Source of the DNA: Prolixibacteraceae bacterium
GTDB lineage: Bacteria > Bacteroidota > Bacteroidia > Bacteroidales > Prolixibacteraceae
Direction: 5' to 3'
DNA: 17,609 nt
Assembly (NCBI GenBank): GCA_016930735.1
Contig: JAFGGF010000030.1
Coordinates: 1 to 17,609 of the forward strand
The position numbers and the translations under genes were made by a program. Each line of letters starts with the position of its first letter. Position 1 is the stretch's first letter. This document shows, one piece after another, positions 1-6,864 of the stretch. The notes beneath the pieces were generated by a model. The model ran no database searches. It was given only the letters and a program-made list of their open reading frames with translations, and was not told where the DNA came from.

Positions 1-405
1 CTTTCCTTCCTCTTCTTCCCACAAATACCTGGTAAAATATTTCTGCGCGTAGGATGAAACGATCATCAGGCTTTCACGCTCGTCCTTAAGTTGTTTTTCC
101 TCCTCGGTTTCCTCTTTTTCAACAACTTCGATGTTATATTTCCGGGCCAGCCATTTTAGGGCATCTGGATATGAAAGGCTTTCGTGTTCCATTACAAAAT
201 TAACCGCACTGCCACCTTTTCCACACCCAAAACACTTGTAAATCCCTTTTGCCGGGGAAACTGTAAACGAAGGTGTTTTTTCGTTATGAAAAGGACATAA
301 TCCCAGGTAATTCACCCCTCGTTTTTTCAGGTTGATAAAATCGGAAATAACATCAACAATTTCTGAGGTATCTAAAATACGAGCTATGGTTGCCTGATCA
401 ATCAT
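1..405 (-). CDS. dnaG: DNA primase DnaG, N-terminal part (runs off left edge)
   Basis: The first 135 codons of DNA primase, which makes the RNA primers for replication. The ORF begins with ATG at 405 (MIDQATIARI) and stays open to base 1, so the catalytic TOPRIM and helicase-binding domains lie outside the window. The CHC2 zinc-binding domain is clear: Cys37 and His40 in LCPFHNEKTPSF, then Cys58 and Cys61 in YKCFGCGKGG, which is the usual primase zinc ribbon followed by the AVNFVMEHE helix. No other in-frame ATG lies just upstream. The gene is divergent from the sirtuin gene, with 79 bases between the starts. Identification is firm; only completeness is unknown. Confidence 0.96.
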   Translation of the reverse strand, partial: MIDQATIARILDTSEIVDVISDFINLKKRGVNYLGLCPFHNEKTPSFTVSPAKGIYKCFGCGKGGSAVNFVMEHESLSYPDALKWLARKYNIEVVEKEETEEEKQLKDERESLMIVSSYAQKYFTRYLWEEEEGK

Positions 406-459
406 GGTTACAAATGTAGGAAAATTTAGGGCATCGGTTCACTCAAAATTTTTAACTTT

Positions 460-467
460 TATCTTTA
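460..467 (+). promoter_or_regulatory. Possible -7 element for the sirtuin-barrel-ubiX run
   Basis: TATCTTTA matches the Bacteroidota -7 consensus TAnnTTTG at 7 of 8 positions and lies 17 bases before the sirtuin ATG. No clear TTTG box is found about 20 bases upstream (GTTC is there instead), so this is only a candidate. Confidence 0.3.
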
Positions 468-484
468 CATGAAAATCGATTACA

Positions 485-1171
485 ATGAAAAAACTGGTTG
501 TTTTATCGGGAGCCGGAATGAGCCAGGAAAGTGGTTTAAAAACCTTCCGCGACATGGGAGGTTTATGGGAACAATACGATGTTACCGAGGTTGCCAGCCC
601 CGAAGCCTGGCAAAAAAATCCGGAGCTTGTTTTACGATTTTATAACGAAAGGCGAAAACAACTCTGGAACGCCAGCCCGAATAAAGGTCATTTTGGCATC
701 GCAGAACTGGAGAATAATTTTGATGTAACGATTATCACTCAGAATGTGGATGACCTTCATGAGCAGGCGGGAAGTACAAATGTCCTTCATCTCCATGGCG
801 AATTGCGAAAAGCCAGGAGCACCATTGACCCGGACCTGGTTTATACACTGGATAACTGTGAATTAAAACTCGGCGACCTGTGCGAAAAAGGAAGCCAGTT
901 ACGTCCACATATTGTATGGTTCGGCGAAGCTGTGCCGGCCATAAGTATAGCAATCCGGATTGTCAGCCAGGCGGATATCTTAGTGGTAATCGGAACCTCT
1001 CTTGTGGTTTATCCTGCAGCCAGCCTGGTCAATTATGTGAAAAAAGGAACTCCGGTTTTTGTTGTCGACCCTTCAAAGCCATCTTTGTATTCAGAAAATG
1101 TTATTTTTATACAGGAAAAAGCAGAAGCAGGTGTTAAAATCCTGGCTGAAGAACTAAAGAAAATGATTTAA
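485..1171 (+). CDS. cobB: Sir2-family NAD-dependent protein deacylase (CobB/SIRT5-like)
   Basis: A 228-residue sirtuin that removes acyl groups from protein lysines using NAD+, in the cytoplasm. Visible motifs in order are GAGMSQESGLKTFRD (residues 9-23, NAD-binding), TQNVDDLH (85-92), catalytic His104 in HLHGEL, RPHIVWFGE (140-148) and GTSLVVYPA (170-178). FYNERR places Tyr53 and Arg56 three residues apart, as in the class III (CobB/SIRT5) acyl pocket, which suggests desuccinylase or demalonylase ability. The four-Cys zinc module expected between residues 105 and 140 is absent: only Cys125 and Cys133 occur there, with no CxxC pair. It probably heads a run with the next two genes, since only 14 bases separate it from the barrel gene. 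Confidence 0.93.
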   Translation: MKKLVVLSGAGMSQESGLKTFRDMGGLWEQYDVTEVASPEAWQKNPELVLRFYNERRKQLWNASPNKGHFGIAELENNFDVTIITQNVDDLHEQAGSTNVLHLHGELRKARSTIDPDLVYTLDNCELKLGDLCEKGSQLRPHIVWFGEAVPAISIAIRIVSQADILVVIGTSLVVYPAASLVNYVKKGTPVFVVDPSKPSLYSENVIFIQEKAEAGVKILAEELKKMI

Positions 1172-1185
1172 TCAATTCAGAAAAC

Positions 1186-1812
1186 ATGAAGAAACTATTC
1201 ATTCTAATAATATTTTCGCTTGCGATTTCTTCCATTTATGCCCAACGGTTTGAGGCCGGTTTACTTGGAGGATTTAATGCAACTCAGGTTGACGGAGATC
1301 TTTACAAAGGATTTCACAAACCCGGGATCGTTGCAGGAGCTTTCGTGCAAACGGATATTGCTCCTGCTGTTTTTGCAGGTTTTGAAATTAAATATTCGCA
1401 AAAAGGTTCACGGAATAAAGTCGATCCTAAAAAAACCGATATTGAAAAATACATTATGCGGCTGGGTTATGTTGAACTACCCGTTTTTGTGGGATTCAGG
1501 GCTAACGACCGGGGCTCCATTATCGGAGGGATTTCAACAGGCTACCTGATCTCTGCCGGCGAATGGCGCGATAATGATCCACTTCCCAAAGAAGATGTAA
1601 AAGCTTTTAAAAGTATTGACTTACAGCCTTTCCTAGGCTTCCAGTTTGATATGTTGGACAATCTAACACTGGATTTACGGCTTGCTTATTCTATTTTGCC
1701 GATCAGGGGTCAGCCGGGTGAAAATGCCACAAATTATTATTGGTTGAATAACCAGTTCAGCAATGTAATTTCGTTGGCTGCATATTACAAAATCAACGCG
1801 GGAAGATATTAA
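1186..1812 (+). CDS. PorT-family outer-membrane beta-barrel protein
   Basis: A 208-residue exported protein. A signal peptide (MKKLF, then a hydrophobic stretch ending SIYAQ at residue 20) is followed by alternating amphipathic strands rich in Gly and aromatics: FEAGLLGGFNATQ, PGIVAGAFVQ, FAGFEIKYSQKG, YVELPVFVGFR and ISLAAYYKI near the C-terminus. This is the layout of the small outer-membrane beta-barrel family (PF13568/PorT type) common in Bacteroidota. YIMRLGYVELPVF is the typical mid-barrel signature of that family. The protein ends RY. The ligand or function is unknown. It lies between the sirtuin and ubiX genes with short gaps, probably co-transcribed but with no obvious functional link. 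Confidence 0.85.
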   Translation: MKKLFILIIFSLAISSIYAQRFEAGLLGGFNATQVDGDLYKGFHKPGIVAGAFVQTDIAPAVFAGFEIKYSQKGSRNKVDPKKTDIEKYIMRLGYVELPVFVGFRANDRGSIIGGISTGYLISAGEWRDNDPLPKEDVKAFKSIDLQPFLGFQFDMLDNLTLDLRLAYSILPIRGQPGENATNYYWLNNQFSNVISLAAYYKINAGRY

Positions 1813-1833
1813 AAACAAACAGTTCCGGTCAGA

Positions 1834-2409
1834 ATGAAACGAAAAATTATTATAGCTGTTACGGGGGCAAGTGGTTCTGTTTATGCAAAAATCCTTTTTA
1901 ACCGGTTGCAACAGGAAAAAGAACAATTTGAAGAAATAGCAGTTGTTTTTTCAAATAATGCCCTTGATATCTGGAAATACGAATTGAATGAAGATTTCCA
2001 TCCGGTTTATCCTTTCCGGGTTTATGAAAGAGATGATTTTTATGCACCCTTTGCATCAGGATCTTCCGATTTTGATACTCTTATAGTCTGCCCCTGTTCT
2101 ATGGGTACCCTTGGCAGAATAGCAAACGGAATATCGGATGACCTGATTACCCGTGCTGCCGATGTAATTTTAAAAGAAAAAAGAAAACTGATCCTTGTCC
2201 CGCGGGAAACTCCGTACAATCTGATCCACATAGAAAACATGAAACAAATTACGCTGGCCGGAGGAATGATCTGCCCGGCAACTCCTTCATTTTACAGCAA
2301 ACCTGAAACAATTGAATCATTGGTTGAAACCGTGGTTGAAAGGATTATTAACCTTGCCGGGATTAGTATCCGTTCATTTCAATGGGGAGGATCGAAGGAA
2401 GAAGAGTAA
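1834..2409 (+). CDS. ubiX: UbiX-type flavin prenyltransferase
   Basis: A 191-residue enzyme that joins dimethylallyl phosphate to FMN to make prenylated FMN, the cofactor of UbiD-type decarboxylases. Family marks are the N-terminal VTGASGSVYA (residues 9-18, FMN-binding), CPCSMGTLGRIANG (86-99), SDDLITRAADVILKEKRKL (101-119), VPRETPYN (122-129) and the C-terminal PSFYSKPETI (151-160) followed by VVERI. Length is normal for the family (about 190). No ubiD partner is in the window, so the decarboxylase served (menaquinone pathway or an aromatic acid) is unknown. The gap to the barrel gene is 21 bases, so it is probably the last gene of that run. Confidence 0.93.
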   Translation: MKRKIIIAVTGASGSVYAKILFNRLQQEKEQFEEIAVVFSNNALDIWKYELNEDFHPVYPFRVYERDDFYAPFASGSSDFDTLIVCPCSMGTLGRIANGISDDLITRAADVILKEKRKLILVPRETPYNLIHIENMKQITLAGGMICPATPSFYSKPETIESLVETVVERIINLAGISIRSFQWGGSKEEE

Positions 2410-2552
2410 TTGCACCATTCCTGAAATTTTCAGCATAGTCTGAAAACCGGCAATCTGGTGATAGTTATACATTTGGAACAGAAAGAAATCATCTGAAAAA
2501 CTTTAAAAAATTCTTTCACATGAAACAGGCAGGTTACTCCGGCAATTTCATT

Positions 2553-2560
2553 TACCTTTG
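2553..2560 (+). promoter_or_regulatory. Candidate -7 promoter element for the SDR gene
   Basis: TACCTTTG fits the Bacteroidota -7 consensus TAnnTTTG exactly and lies 55 bases before the SDR start. A TTTG -33 box is not evident at the usual 19-21 base distance, so support is partial. Confidence 0.45.
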
Positions 2561-2615
2561 TTACTTAAGATAATGGTTTCTTTTTTAAAAAGAGAAAAAC
2601 AAATCAAACAGGTAA

Positions 2616-3407
2616 ATGAATTCGGATAAAACTTATTGCCTGATAACCGGGGCTAGTAACGGAATAGGAAAAGCACTTGCAGAAGAATGTACAAAACGAA
2701 ACATGAACCTGTTTCTGGTTGCATTGCCAGAGTCAGGTCTTGAAGAACTGGCAAATCATTTGTCACAGGTTAACGACAACGATATAAAGTGCCTTTCGAT
2801 TGACCTTACACTTCCTGATGCGCCTAAAAAAGTATTTGATTATGCTAAAACCAACAGGCTTACAGTTAATAAATTAATAAACAATGCAGGTGTTGGCGGT
2901 GAAAATAATATGATGGATCAAAATCCGGATGATATAGATACAATGATCCAGCTTAACATTCGTGCTACTACTTTACTAACCTATTATTTTCTGAAAGAAA
3001 TGAAAGGATTACCCAAGGCATACATACTGAATGTCAGTAGTTTTGGGGCATTCCTTCCACTCCCGAAAAAATGTGTTTATGCTGCTACCAAAACTTATAT
3101 CCTTTTCTTTTCGCGGTCTTTGCATGCTGAATTAAAGGGGACAAATATTACTGTTTCTTCCGTTTATCCAAGTGGAGTAACAACCAATTCCCGTGTGAAA
3201 GAAACGATACAAAAATCGCACTTTATGGCACGGATTACAACTCTGCAACCATCGGATGTTGCCAGGGTATCGGTAAAGGGAATGTTAAAAGGCAGAAGAA
3301 TTATTACTCCGGGTTTTGCTACTACATTATTTTATATTCTTGGTTCTTTACTGCCTTATGGTATTGTTTTCAGAATGGTTGGCAGGATTTTCAAAAAAAG
3401 TTCTTAA
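2616..3407 (+). CDS. Short-chain dehydrogenase/reductase (classical SDR)
   Basis: A 263-residue NAD(P)-dependent oxidoreductase. The Rossmann glycine motif TGASNGIG is at 11-18, NNAG at 89-92, the catalytic Ser at 141/142 (NVSSFGAF), and the YxxxK pair is Tyr155/Lys159 in VYAATK. PSGVTT (185-190) is the usual post-catalytic PG-type loop. The C-terminal part (about 235-258, LFYILGSLLPYGIVFRMVG) is hydrophobic, suggesting membrane association as in the 17-beta-HSD/DltE-like SDR branch that acts on lipid or hydrophobic substrates. The substrate cannot be read from the sequence. It stands alone: 206 bases lie upstream with a promoter-like element, and it is separated from the sulfur genes that follow. 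Confidence 0.88.
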   Translation: MNSDKTYCLITGASNGIGKALAEECTKRNMNLFLVALPESGLEELANHLSQVNDNDIKCLSIDLTLPDAPKKVFDYAKTNRLTVNKLINNAGVGGENNMMDQNPDDIDTMIQLNIRATTLLTYYFLKEMKGLPKAYILNVSSFGAFLPLPKKCVYAATKTYILFFSRSLHAELKGTNITVSSVYPSGVTTNSRVKETIQKSHFMARITTLQPSDVARVSVKGMLKGRRIITPGFATTLFYILGSLLPYGIVFRMVGRIFKKSS

Positions 3408-3501
3408 TAAGTTGTTAAAAAACTTCATTACAAAAACATTTAATCCTGCTTAGTTGTAATTTAGGATGATAAACAACCTGAATTTTTTAAATACCGGTTT
3501 T

Positions 3502-4011
3502 ATGAAGAAAAAATACATGAATCCGTACATGGCTGGCATCCTTTTGGGATTGGTTTTACTTGGAGCTATGTATTTCTCAGGAAGAGGGCTTGGTGCGAGC
3601 GGGGGTATTAAATATGCTGTTGTTTCTGCCGTTAATGCTATCGACAAGAACCACGTTGAACAATCGCCGTATTACAGCAAATATTTTGAAGATGGTAATA
3701 ATCCGCTGAAAAGCTGGTTGGCGCTGGAAGTCCTCGGATTATTGATCGGAGGATTTATTTCAGGTGCAATTTCGGGCAGGTTAAAGTTCAAAATTGAAAA
3801 ATCACCAAAAATTACAAACCGGAAAAGGTTATTGTTTGCATTTCTGGGGGGTGTATTTTTTGTTTACGGTGCACAACTTGCAAGAGGCTGTACAAGCGGA
3901 GCCGCACTTTCAGGCATGTCTGTTTTATCGGTTGCCGGGTTTGTAACCATGGTAGCAATTTTCGGATCGGCATATTTATTTGCCTGGTTCTTCCGAAAAC
4001 TCTGGATTTAA
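3502..4011 (+). CDS. YeeE/YedE-family sulfur transporter, first half (PmpA-like)
   Basis: A 169-residue inner-membrane protein of the YeeE/YedE (TsuA/PmpA) family, linked to uptake of thiosulfate or other sulfane-sulfur compounds. About four membrane segments are visible (near residues 9-26, 74-93, 109-127 and 142-165). The signature QLARGCTSGAALSG holds the conserved Cys130. Full-length TsuA-type proteins carry two such halves; here they are on two genes, as in PmpA/PmpB pairs. I chose the ATG at 3502 because MKKKYMNPYMAGILLG looks like the usual family N-terminus. An in-frame ATG at 3466 would add 12 polar residues, and a TAATTTAG -7-like element at 3457-3464 abuts it, which argues against that start. 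Confidence 0.87.
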   Translation: MKKKYMNPYMAGILLGLVLLGAMYFSGRGLGASGGIKYAVVSAVNAIDKNHVEQSPYYSKYFEDGNNPLKSWLALEVLGLLIGGFISGAISGRLKFKIEKSPKITNRKRLLFAFLGGVFFVYGAQLARGCTSGAALSGMSVLSVAGFVTMVAIFGSAYLFAWFFRKLWI

Positions 4012-4046
4012 CACAGTAAATCAATCTTTCAATAAATCAGTATAAT

Positions 4047-4649
4047 ATGGGACCTTTAACAATAACAGCAGAATTCCCGGAGTGGCTTAACCTCCTGATT
4101 GGATTCCTGATCGGAATCGGGTTTGGTTTTGCACTTGAACAGGCAGGTTTTTCTTCAAGCAGGAAACTGGCAGGCATGTTTTATGGTTACGATACAACCG
4201 TATTAAAGGTGTTTTTTACAGCCGCTATAGTGGCACTTACAGGATCACAACTTCTCAGTTATTTTGGATTATTAGACCCGAAGCTGGTTTATGTAAATCC
4301 ATATTATGTTACAGCTACTCTTATCGGGGGTGTAATTATGGGGGCAGGATTTGTAATGGGAGGATTTTGCCCTGGGACAGGTTTATGTGCACTTTCAATC
4401 GGGAAGATCGATGCTTTGTTCTTTTTGTTTGGTGGAATGGCAGGGGCTTTTATTTTTGCTGAAACATACCCTATGATTGAGGCCATTGCTATGGGTTCAT
4501 ACAAAGGACCTGTAAAAATTAATGACTGGCTGGGCTTATCGCCCGGAATTTTTTCATTGGCACTGATTATTGCTGCAGTAGCCATGTTTTGGGTGGCAGA
4601 AAAAGCCGAGAAAAAATATCAACGCCCCGAAATAATTAGTGAATTGTAA
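4047..4649 (+). CDS. YeeE/YedE-family sulfur transporter, second half (PmpB-like)
   Basis: A 200-residue membrane protein, the partner half of the preceding gene. Membrane segments lie near residues 13-32, 53-72, 88-107, 121-140 and 165-184. FALEQAGFSSSRKLAGMFYG (28-47) is typical of the second half. GGFCPGTGLCA (105-115) supplies Cys108 and Cys114. In the characterised thiosulfate transporter TsuA, conserved pore cysteines relay the substrate; the pair here provides three such cysteines (one plus two), consistent with a complete transport path across two subunits. It lies 35 bases after the first half and 10 bases before the rhodanese-like gene, so it is almost certainly co-transcribed with both. 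Substrate assignment is inferred from family and neighbours. Confidence 0.87.
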   Translation: MGPLTITAEFPEWLNLLIGFLIGIGFGFALEQAGFSSSRKLAGMFYGYDTTVLKVFFTAAIVALTGSQLLSYFGLLDPKLVYVNPYYVTATLIGGVIMGAGFVMGGFCPGTGLCALSIGKIDALFFLFGGMAGAFIFAETYPMIEAIAMGSYKGPVKINDWLGLSPGIFSLALIIAAVAMFWVAEKAEKKYQRPEIISEL

Positions 4650-4659
4650 AAGTTAAATA

Positions 4660-5271
4660 ATGAATTTCAGGATAAAAATATCGGTTTTATTGATTGGGAT
4701 CGGCCTTTTACTGGCTTTCTTCCCATCTCCTGAAGATGACGTTTTCAAATTATCACCCGAAGAACTTCTGAAGGAAATGCAAAGTTCAGAAAACTCATTT
4801 TCGGTTGATCAGGTTGCCCGTTTTGTAAATAACGAAGATTCAACTGTTCAACTAATTGATGTGCGCAGTCCTGAAGAATATTTGAACTGCAATATTCCGG
4901 GTTCAATCAATATCCCGTTAAACGATTTTTTAAATCCCGACTGGGAAGGCTATCTCAACCCGAAAAATATGAAAAATATATTTTACTCTAACGGTGACAG
5001 GAATGCCGGTTTTGCCTGGTCTCTGGCAAAAGGGCTCAATTACGAAAATAATTTTGTAATGAAAGGTGGCTTAAACGAATGGTATAAAATTATTATGTTG
5101 AGCCGCTATGAAGGCGGATCAATTTCACCCCGCGAGAATGCCGTTTTTGAAAACCGGTTTAAAGCCCGGAAAATATTTACGGAGATCAACAGCCTCCCTG
5201 ATAGTTTAAAGTTTGCATTTTTAGAAACAAAAAGGCTGAAAGAAACTCAACTGGACGGTGGATGTGAATAA
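4660..5271 (+). CDS. Membrane-anchored rhodanese-like protein with Ser in place of catalytic Cys
   Basis: A 203-residue protein with an N-terminal membrane anchor or signal (residues 5-21) and one rhodanese domain (about 48-147). LIDVRSPEEYLNCNIPGSINIP (65-86) is the entry motif and FVMKGGLNEWYKI (132-144) the exit motif. The active-loop position reads FYSNGDRNA, so the sulfur-carrying Cys of normal rhodaneses (YCxxGxR) is Ser110. Two cysteines occur elsewhere: Cys77, where the usual GHIPG motif reads CNIPG, and Cys202 in the C-terminal GGCE. It is therefore probably not a standard sulfurtransferase; a sulfur-binding or partner-binding role is possible. It follows the transporter genes by 10 bases. 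The basic tail (KARK, KRLK) is not explained. Confidence 0.85.
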   Translation: MNFRIKISVLLIGIGLLLAFFPSPEDDVFKLSPEELLKEMQSSENSFSVDQVARFVNNEDSTVQLIDVRSPEEYLNCNIPGSINIPLNDFLNPDWEGYLNPKNMKNIFYSNGDRNAGFAWSLAKGLNYENNFVMKGGLNEWYKIIMLSRYEGGSISPRENAVFENRFKARKIFTEINSLPDSLKFAFLETKRLKETQLDGGCE

Positions 5272-5282
5272 ATAAAATCAGA

Positions 5283-5729
5283 ATGAAAAGGTTATTATTT
5301 GTATTTGTAATTCTATTTATATTATTGGTTTTAATGAGTTTAAAACTCCTCAAAAAAGATGGTTTTAAAATCAGTGCTGACAATGTGATAAAATCGATTC
5401 AGAATAATTCAAATCTGATTTCTGAAAGTCAGGTGAATAAAGACTTTCTGATTGTTTTTCTGGATGAAGAATTGCCTTCAATAAAAAACAGTGGTGCGGA
5501 AATAGTAAAAATCCCTTTTCAGGATTTACTGGAGAAAAATTATCAGGAAAGTCTGAAAAATACAAAATTAAAAATCGGCCTGTTTTCAAATGATGCTTCC
5601 AAATTGGCAAAAACCTATACGTTATTAAACCAAATGGGTTTTAAAAATCTTTATATTATACAAAAAGAGGGCTCCGAAAACGAAACCCTCCTTTATAAAT
5701 TCCGGCCTGACACAATTAGCCAGGAATAA
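5283..5729 (+). CDS. Cysteine-free degenerate rhodanese-like protein
   Basis: A 148-residue protein with an N-terminal hydrophobic anchor (residues 4-22) and a periplasmic-side domain. It matches the preceding gene product along its length: ISADNVIKSIQNNSNLISESQV resembles LSPEELLKEMQSSENSFSVDQV, LFSNDASKLAK lines up with FYSNGDRNAGF, and NLYIIQKEG with NFVMKGG. It therefore looks like a diverged tandem duplicate. The protein contains no cysteine at all, and the DVR and GHIPG motifs are lost, so catalysis is not expected. It lies 11 bases after its paralogue, so it is probably the last gene of the sulfur run. Its ORF is intact, with no sign of frameshift. Function is unknown; a structural partner of its paralogue is possible. 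Confidence 0.7.
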   Translation: MKRLLFVFVILFILLVLMSLKLLKKDGFKISADNVIKSIQNNSNLISESQVNKDFLIVFLDEELPSIKNSGAEIVKIPFQDLLEKNYQESLKNTKLKIGLFSNDASKLAKTYTLLNQMGFKNLYIIQKEGSENETLLYKFRPDTISQE

Positions 5730-5744
5730 ATATTTAAAGAAACA

Positions 5745-6785
5745 CTAGTTACTTACATACGGGTAGTCATGAATCTCAGCTTCGGTAAAAGGAAGCCACG
5801 AAAGTGAATCACGGTCTTTAATCATTCTATCATACATAAAAGCATTGTTACCGTAGGTTAACGTATGTGCCTTGTAGCCAAACAACCTGAGGTAAGCAGT
5901 GGCAAACCCTGAATTATGCCCTGTATTACAATAAACAACCACATCTTTATCAACAGGGATGGTTTCCATTTCTTCTTTAATGCCAAGTGTCCCGCTGGGT
6001 TTATAACGGATTGCCCCCGGAATATGCCCATATTCATATTTATCACGCCTGTCGTAATTGATCACATAATAATTTGAAGGATTTTCAAAAACCTCATTGG
6101 CAAATACCAATGCATCGCGGTATCCGGCAGCAAAAAGAGCTTTTATCCGTTCATTCAGAATTTCTTCACCGGTTGTTTTACCGGTATTCATTTTTGGGAA
6201 ATCGCTTAATGATAACTTTTCATGTTCTGTGGTTTCAAGCTGATCTTCATATTCACCTGAAACTTTCGCCAGCCAACCTCCGTTTTCTGCAAATTCCTTA
6301 TTCCAGGCGCTCATTCCCCAACGCATTGCATACACATTGCCATAACCCATTAACCTGAGCAATGCAGTTGTATAACTGGAAATCTGCCCTGAATAACAGA
6401 CCATGATGATACGGTCGTATTCAAACGGTTTTATGGAATTTGTCATATAATCAGGGATGTTGCTGAAATCAACATTAACAGCGCCTTTAATATGCCCTTC
6501 TGCAAAAGATTCCTTATCTCTTAAATCGATGATCAGATTGTTTGCATCCAGTTCTTCATATACCGAGGAAGCTTTAATTAAGGAAGGAAATTCCCGGCTG
6601 TTTACATAGTCTCCCAACTCAACCAGGTAATCAAGCAAAGCCTGCGATTCTGCATTTACTGCAATTTCTTTTTTCGGAGTCGTTTCAACAGACTGATCCT
6701 GTTTTTTGGACGAACCGCCACACGAAAAAAGTGTAACAGTCGATATGAAAATCAATAAGAAAACTGAAATTTTCTGAAATTTCAT
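5745..6785 (-). CDS. Lipoprotein with two active-type rhodanese domains
   Basis: A 346-residue lipoprotein. The lipobox LFSC places the lipidated Cys at 22, followed by GGSSKK. Rhodanese domain 1 (about 65-170) has IDLRDKESFAEGHIKGAVN and catalytic-loop Cys130 in VCYSGQISS. Domain 2 (about 225-320) has INYDRRDKYEYGHIPGAIR and Cys286 in YCNTGHNSG. Both keep the Cys, unlike the two rhodanese-like proteins encoded convergently 15 bases away. Likely role: periplasmic sulfurtransfer (thiosulfate or persulfide) at the envelope, working with the YeeE/YedE pair. Loop lengths (six residues after Cys) suggest the sulfurtransferase rather than the phosphatase type. It has its own transcription unit, 79 bases downstream of another lipoprotein gene. 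Confidence 0.88.
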   Translation of the reverse strand: MKFQKISVFLLIFISTVTLFSCGGSSKKQDQSVETTPKKEIAVNAESQALLDYLVELGDYVNSREFPSLIKASSVYEELDANNLIIDLRDKESFAEGHIKGAVNVDFSNIPDYMTNSIKPFEYDRIIMVCYSGQISSYTTALLRLMGYGNVYAMRWGMSAWNKEFAENGGWLAKVSGEYEDQLETTEHEKLSLSDFPKMNTGKTTGEEILNERIKALFAAGYRDALVFANEVFENPSNYYVINYDRRDKYEYGHIPGAIRYKPSGTLGIKEEMETIPVDKDVVVYCNTGHNSGFATAYLRLFGYKAHTLTYGNNAFMYDRMIKDRDSLSWLPFTEAEIHDYPYVSN

Positions 6786-6820
6786 CGGATATATTTTTTG
6801 GTTTATTAAAACAGATGAAT

Positions 6821-6850
6821 AGAAGGACCGGCATTAAAACCGGCACTTCT
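6821..6850 (-). terminator. Imperfect hairpin after the YD-repeat lipoprotein gene
   Basis: AGAAGGACCGG pairs with CCGGCACTTCT around an 8-base loop, with two mismatches in the middle of the stem. It begins 14 bases beyond the stop of the YD-repeat lipoprotein gene. No proper T-run follows on the minus strand, so it may be a weak terminator or an mRNA 3'-end structure. Confidence 0.35.
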
Positions 6851-6864
6851 GAAAAACATTACAA

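Noticed and set aside
880..1137. 85-codon ORF inside the sirtuin gene, plus strand
   Set aside because: It is fully contained in another frame of a gene with clear sirtuin motifs; a frame shadow.
3466..3501. Earlier ATG for the first YeeE/YedE half
   Set aside because: It adds 12 residues unlike the family start and abuts a promoter-like TAATTTAG element; kept only as an alternative.
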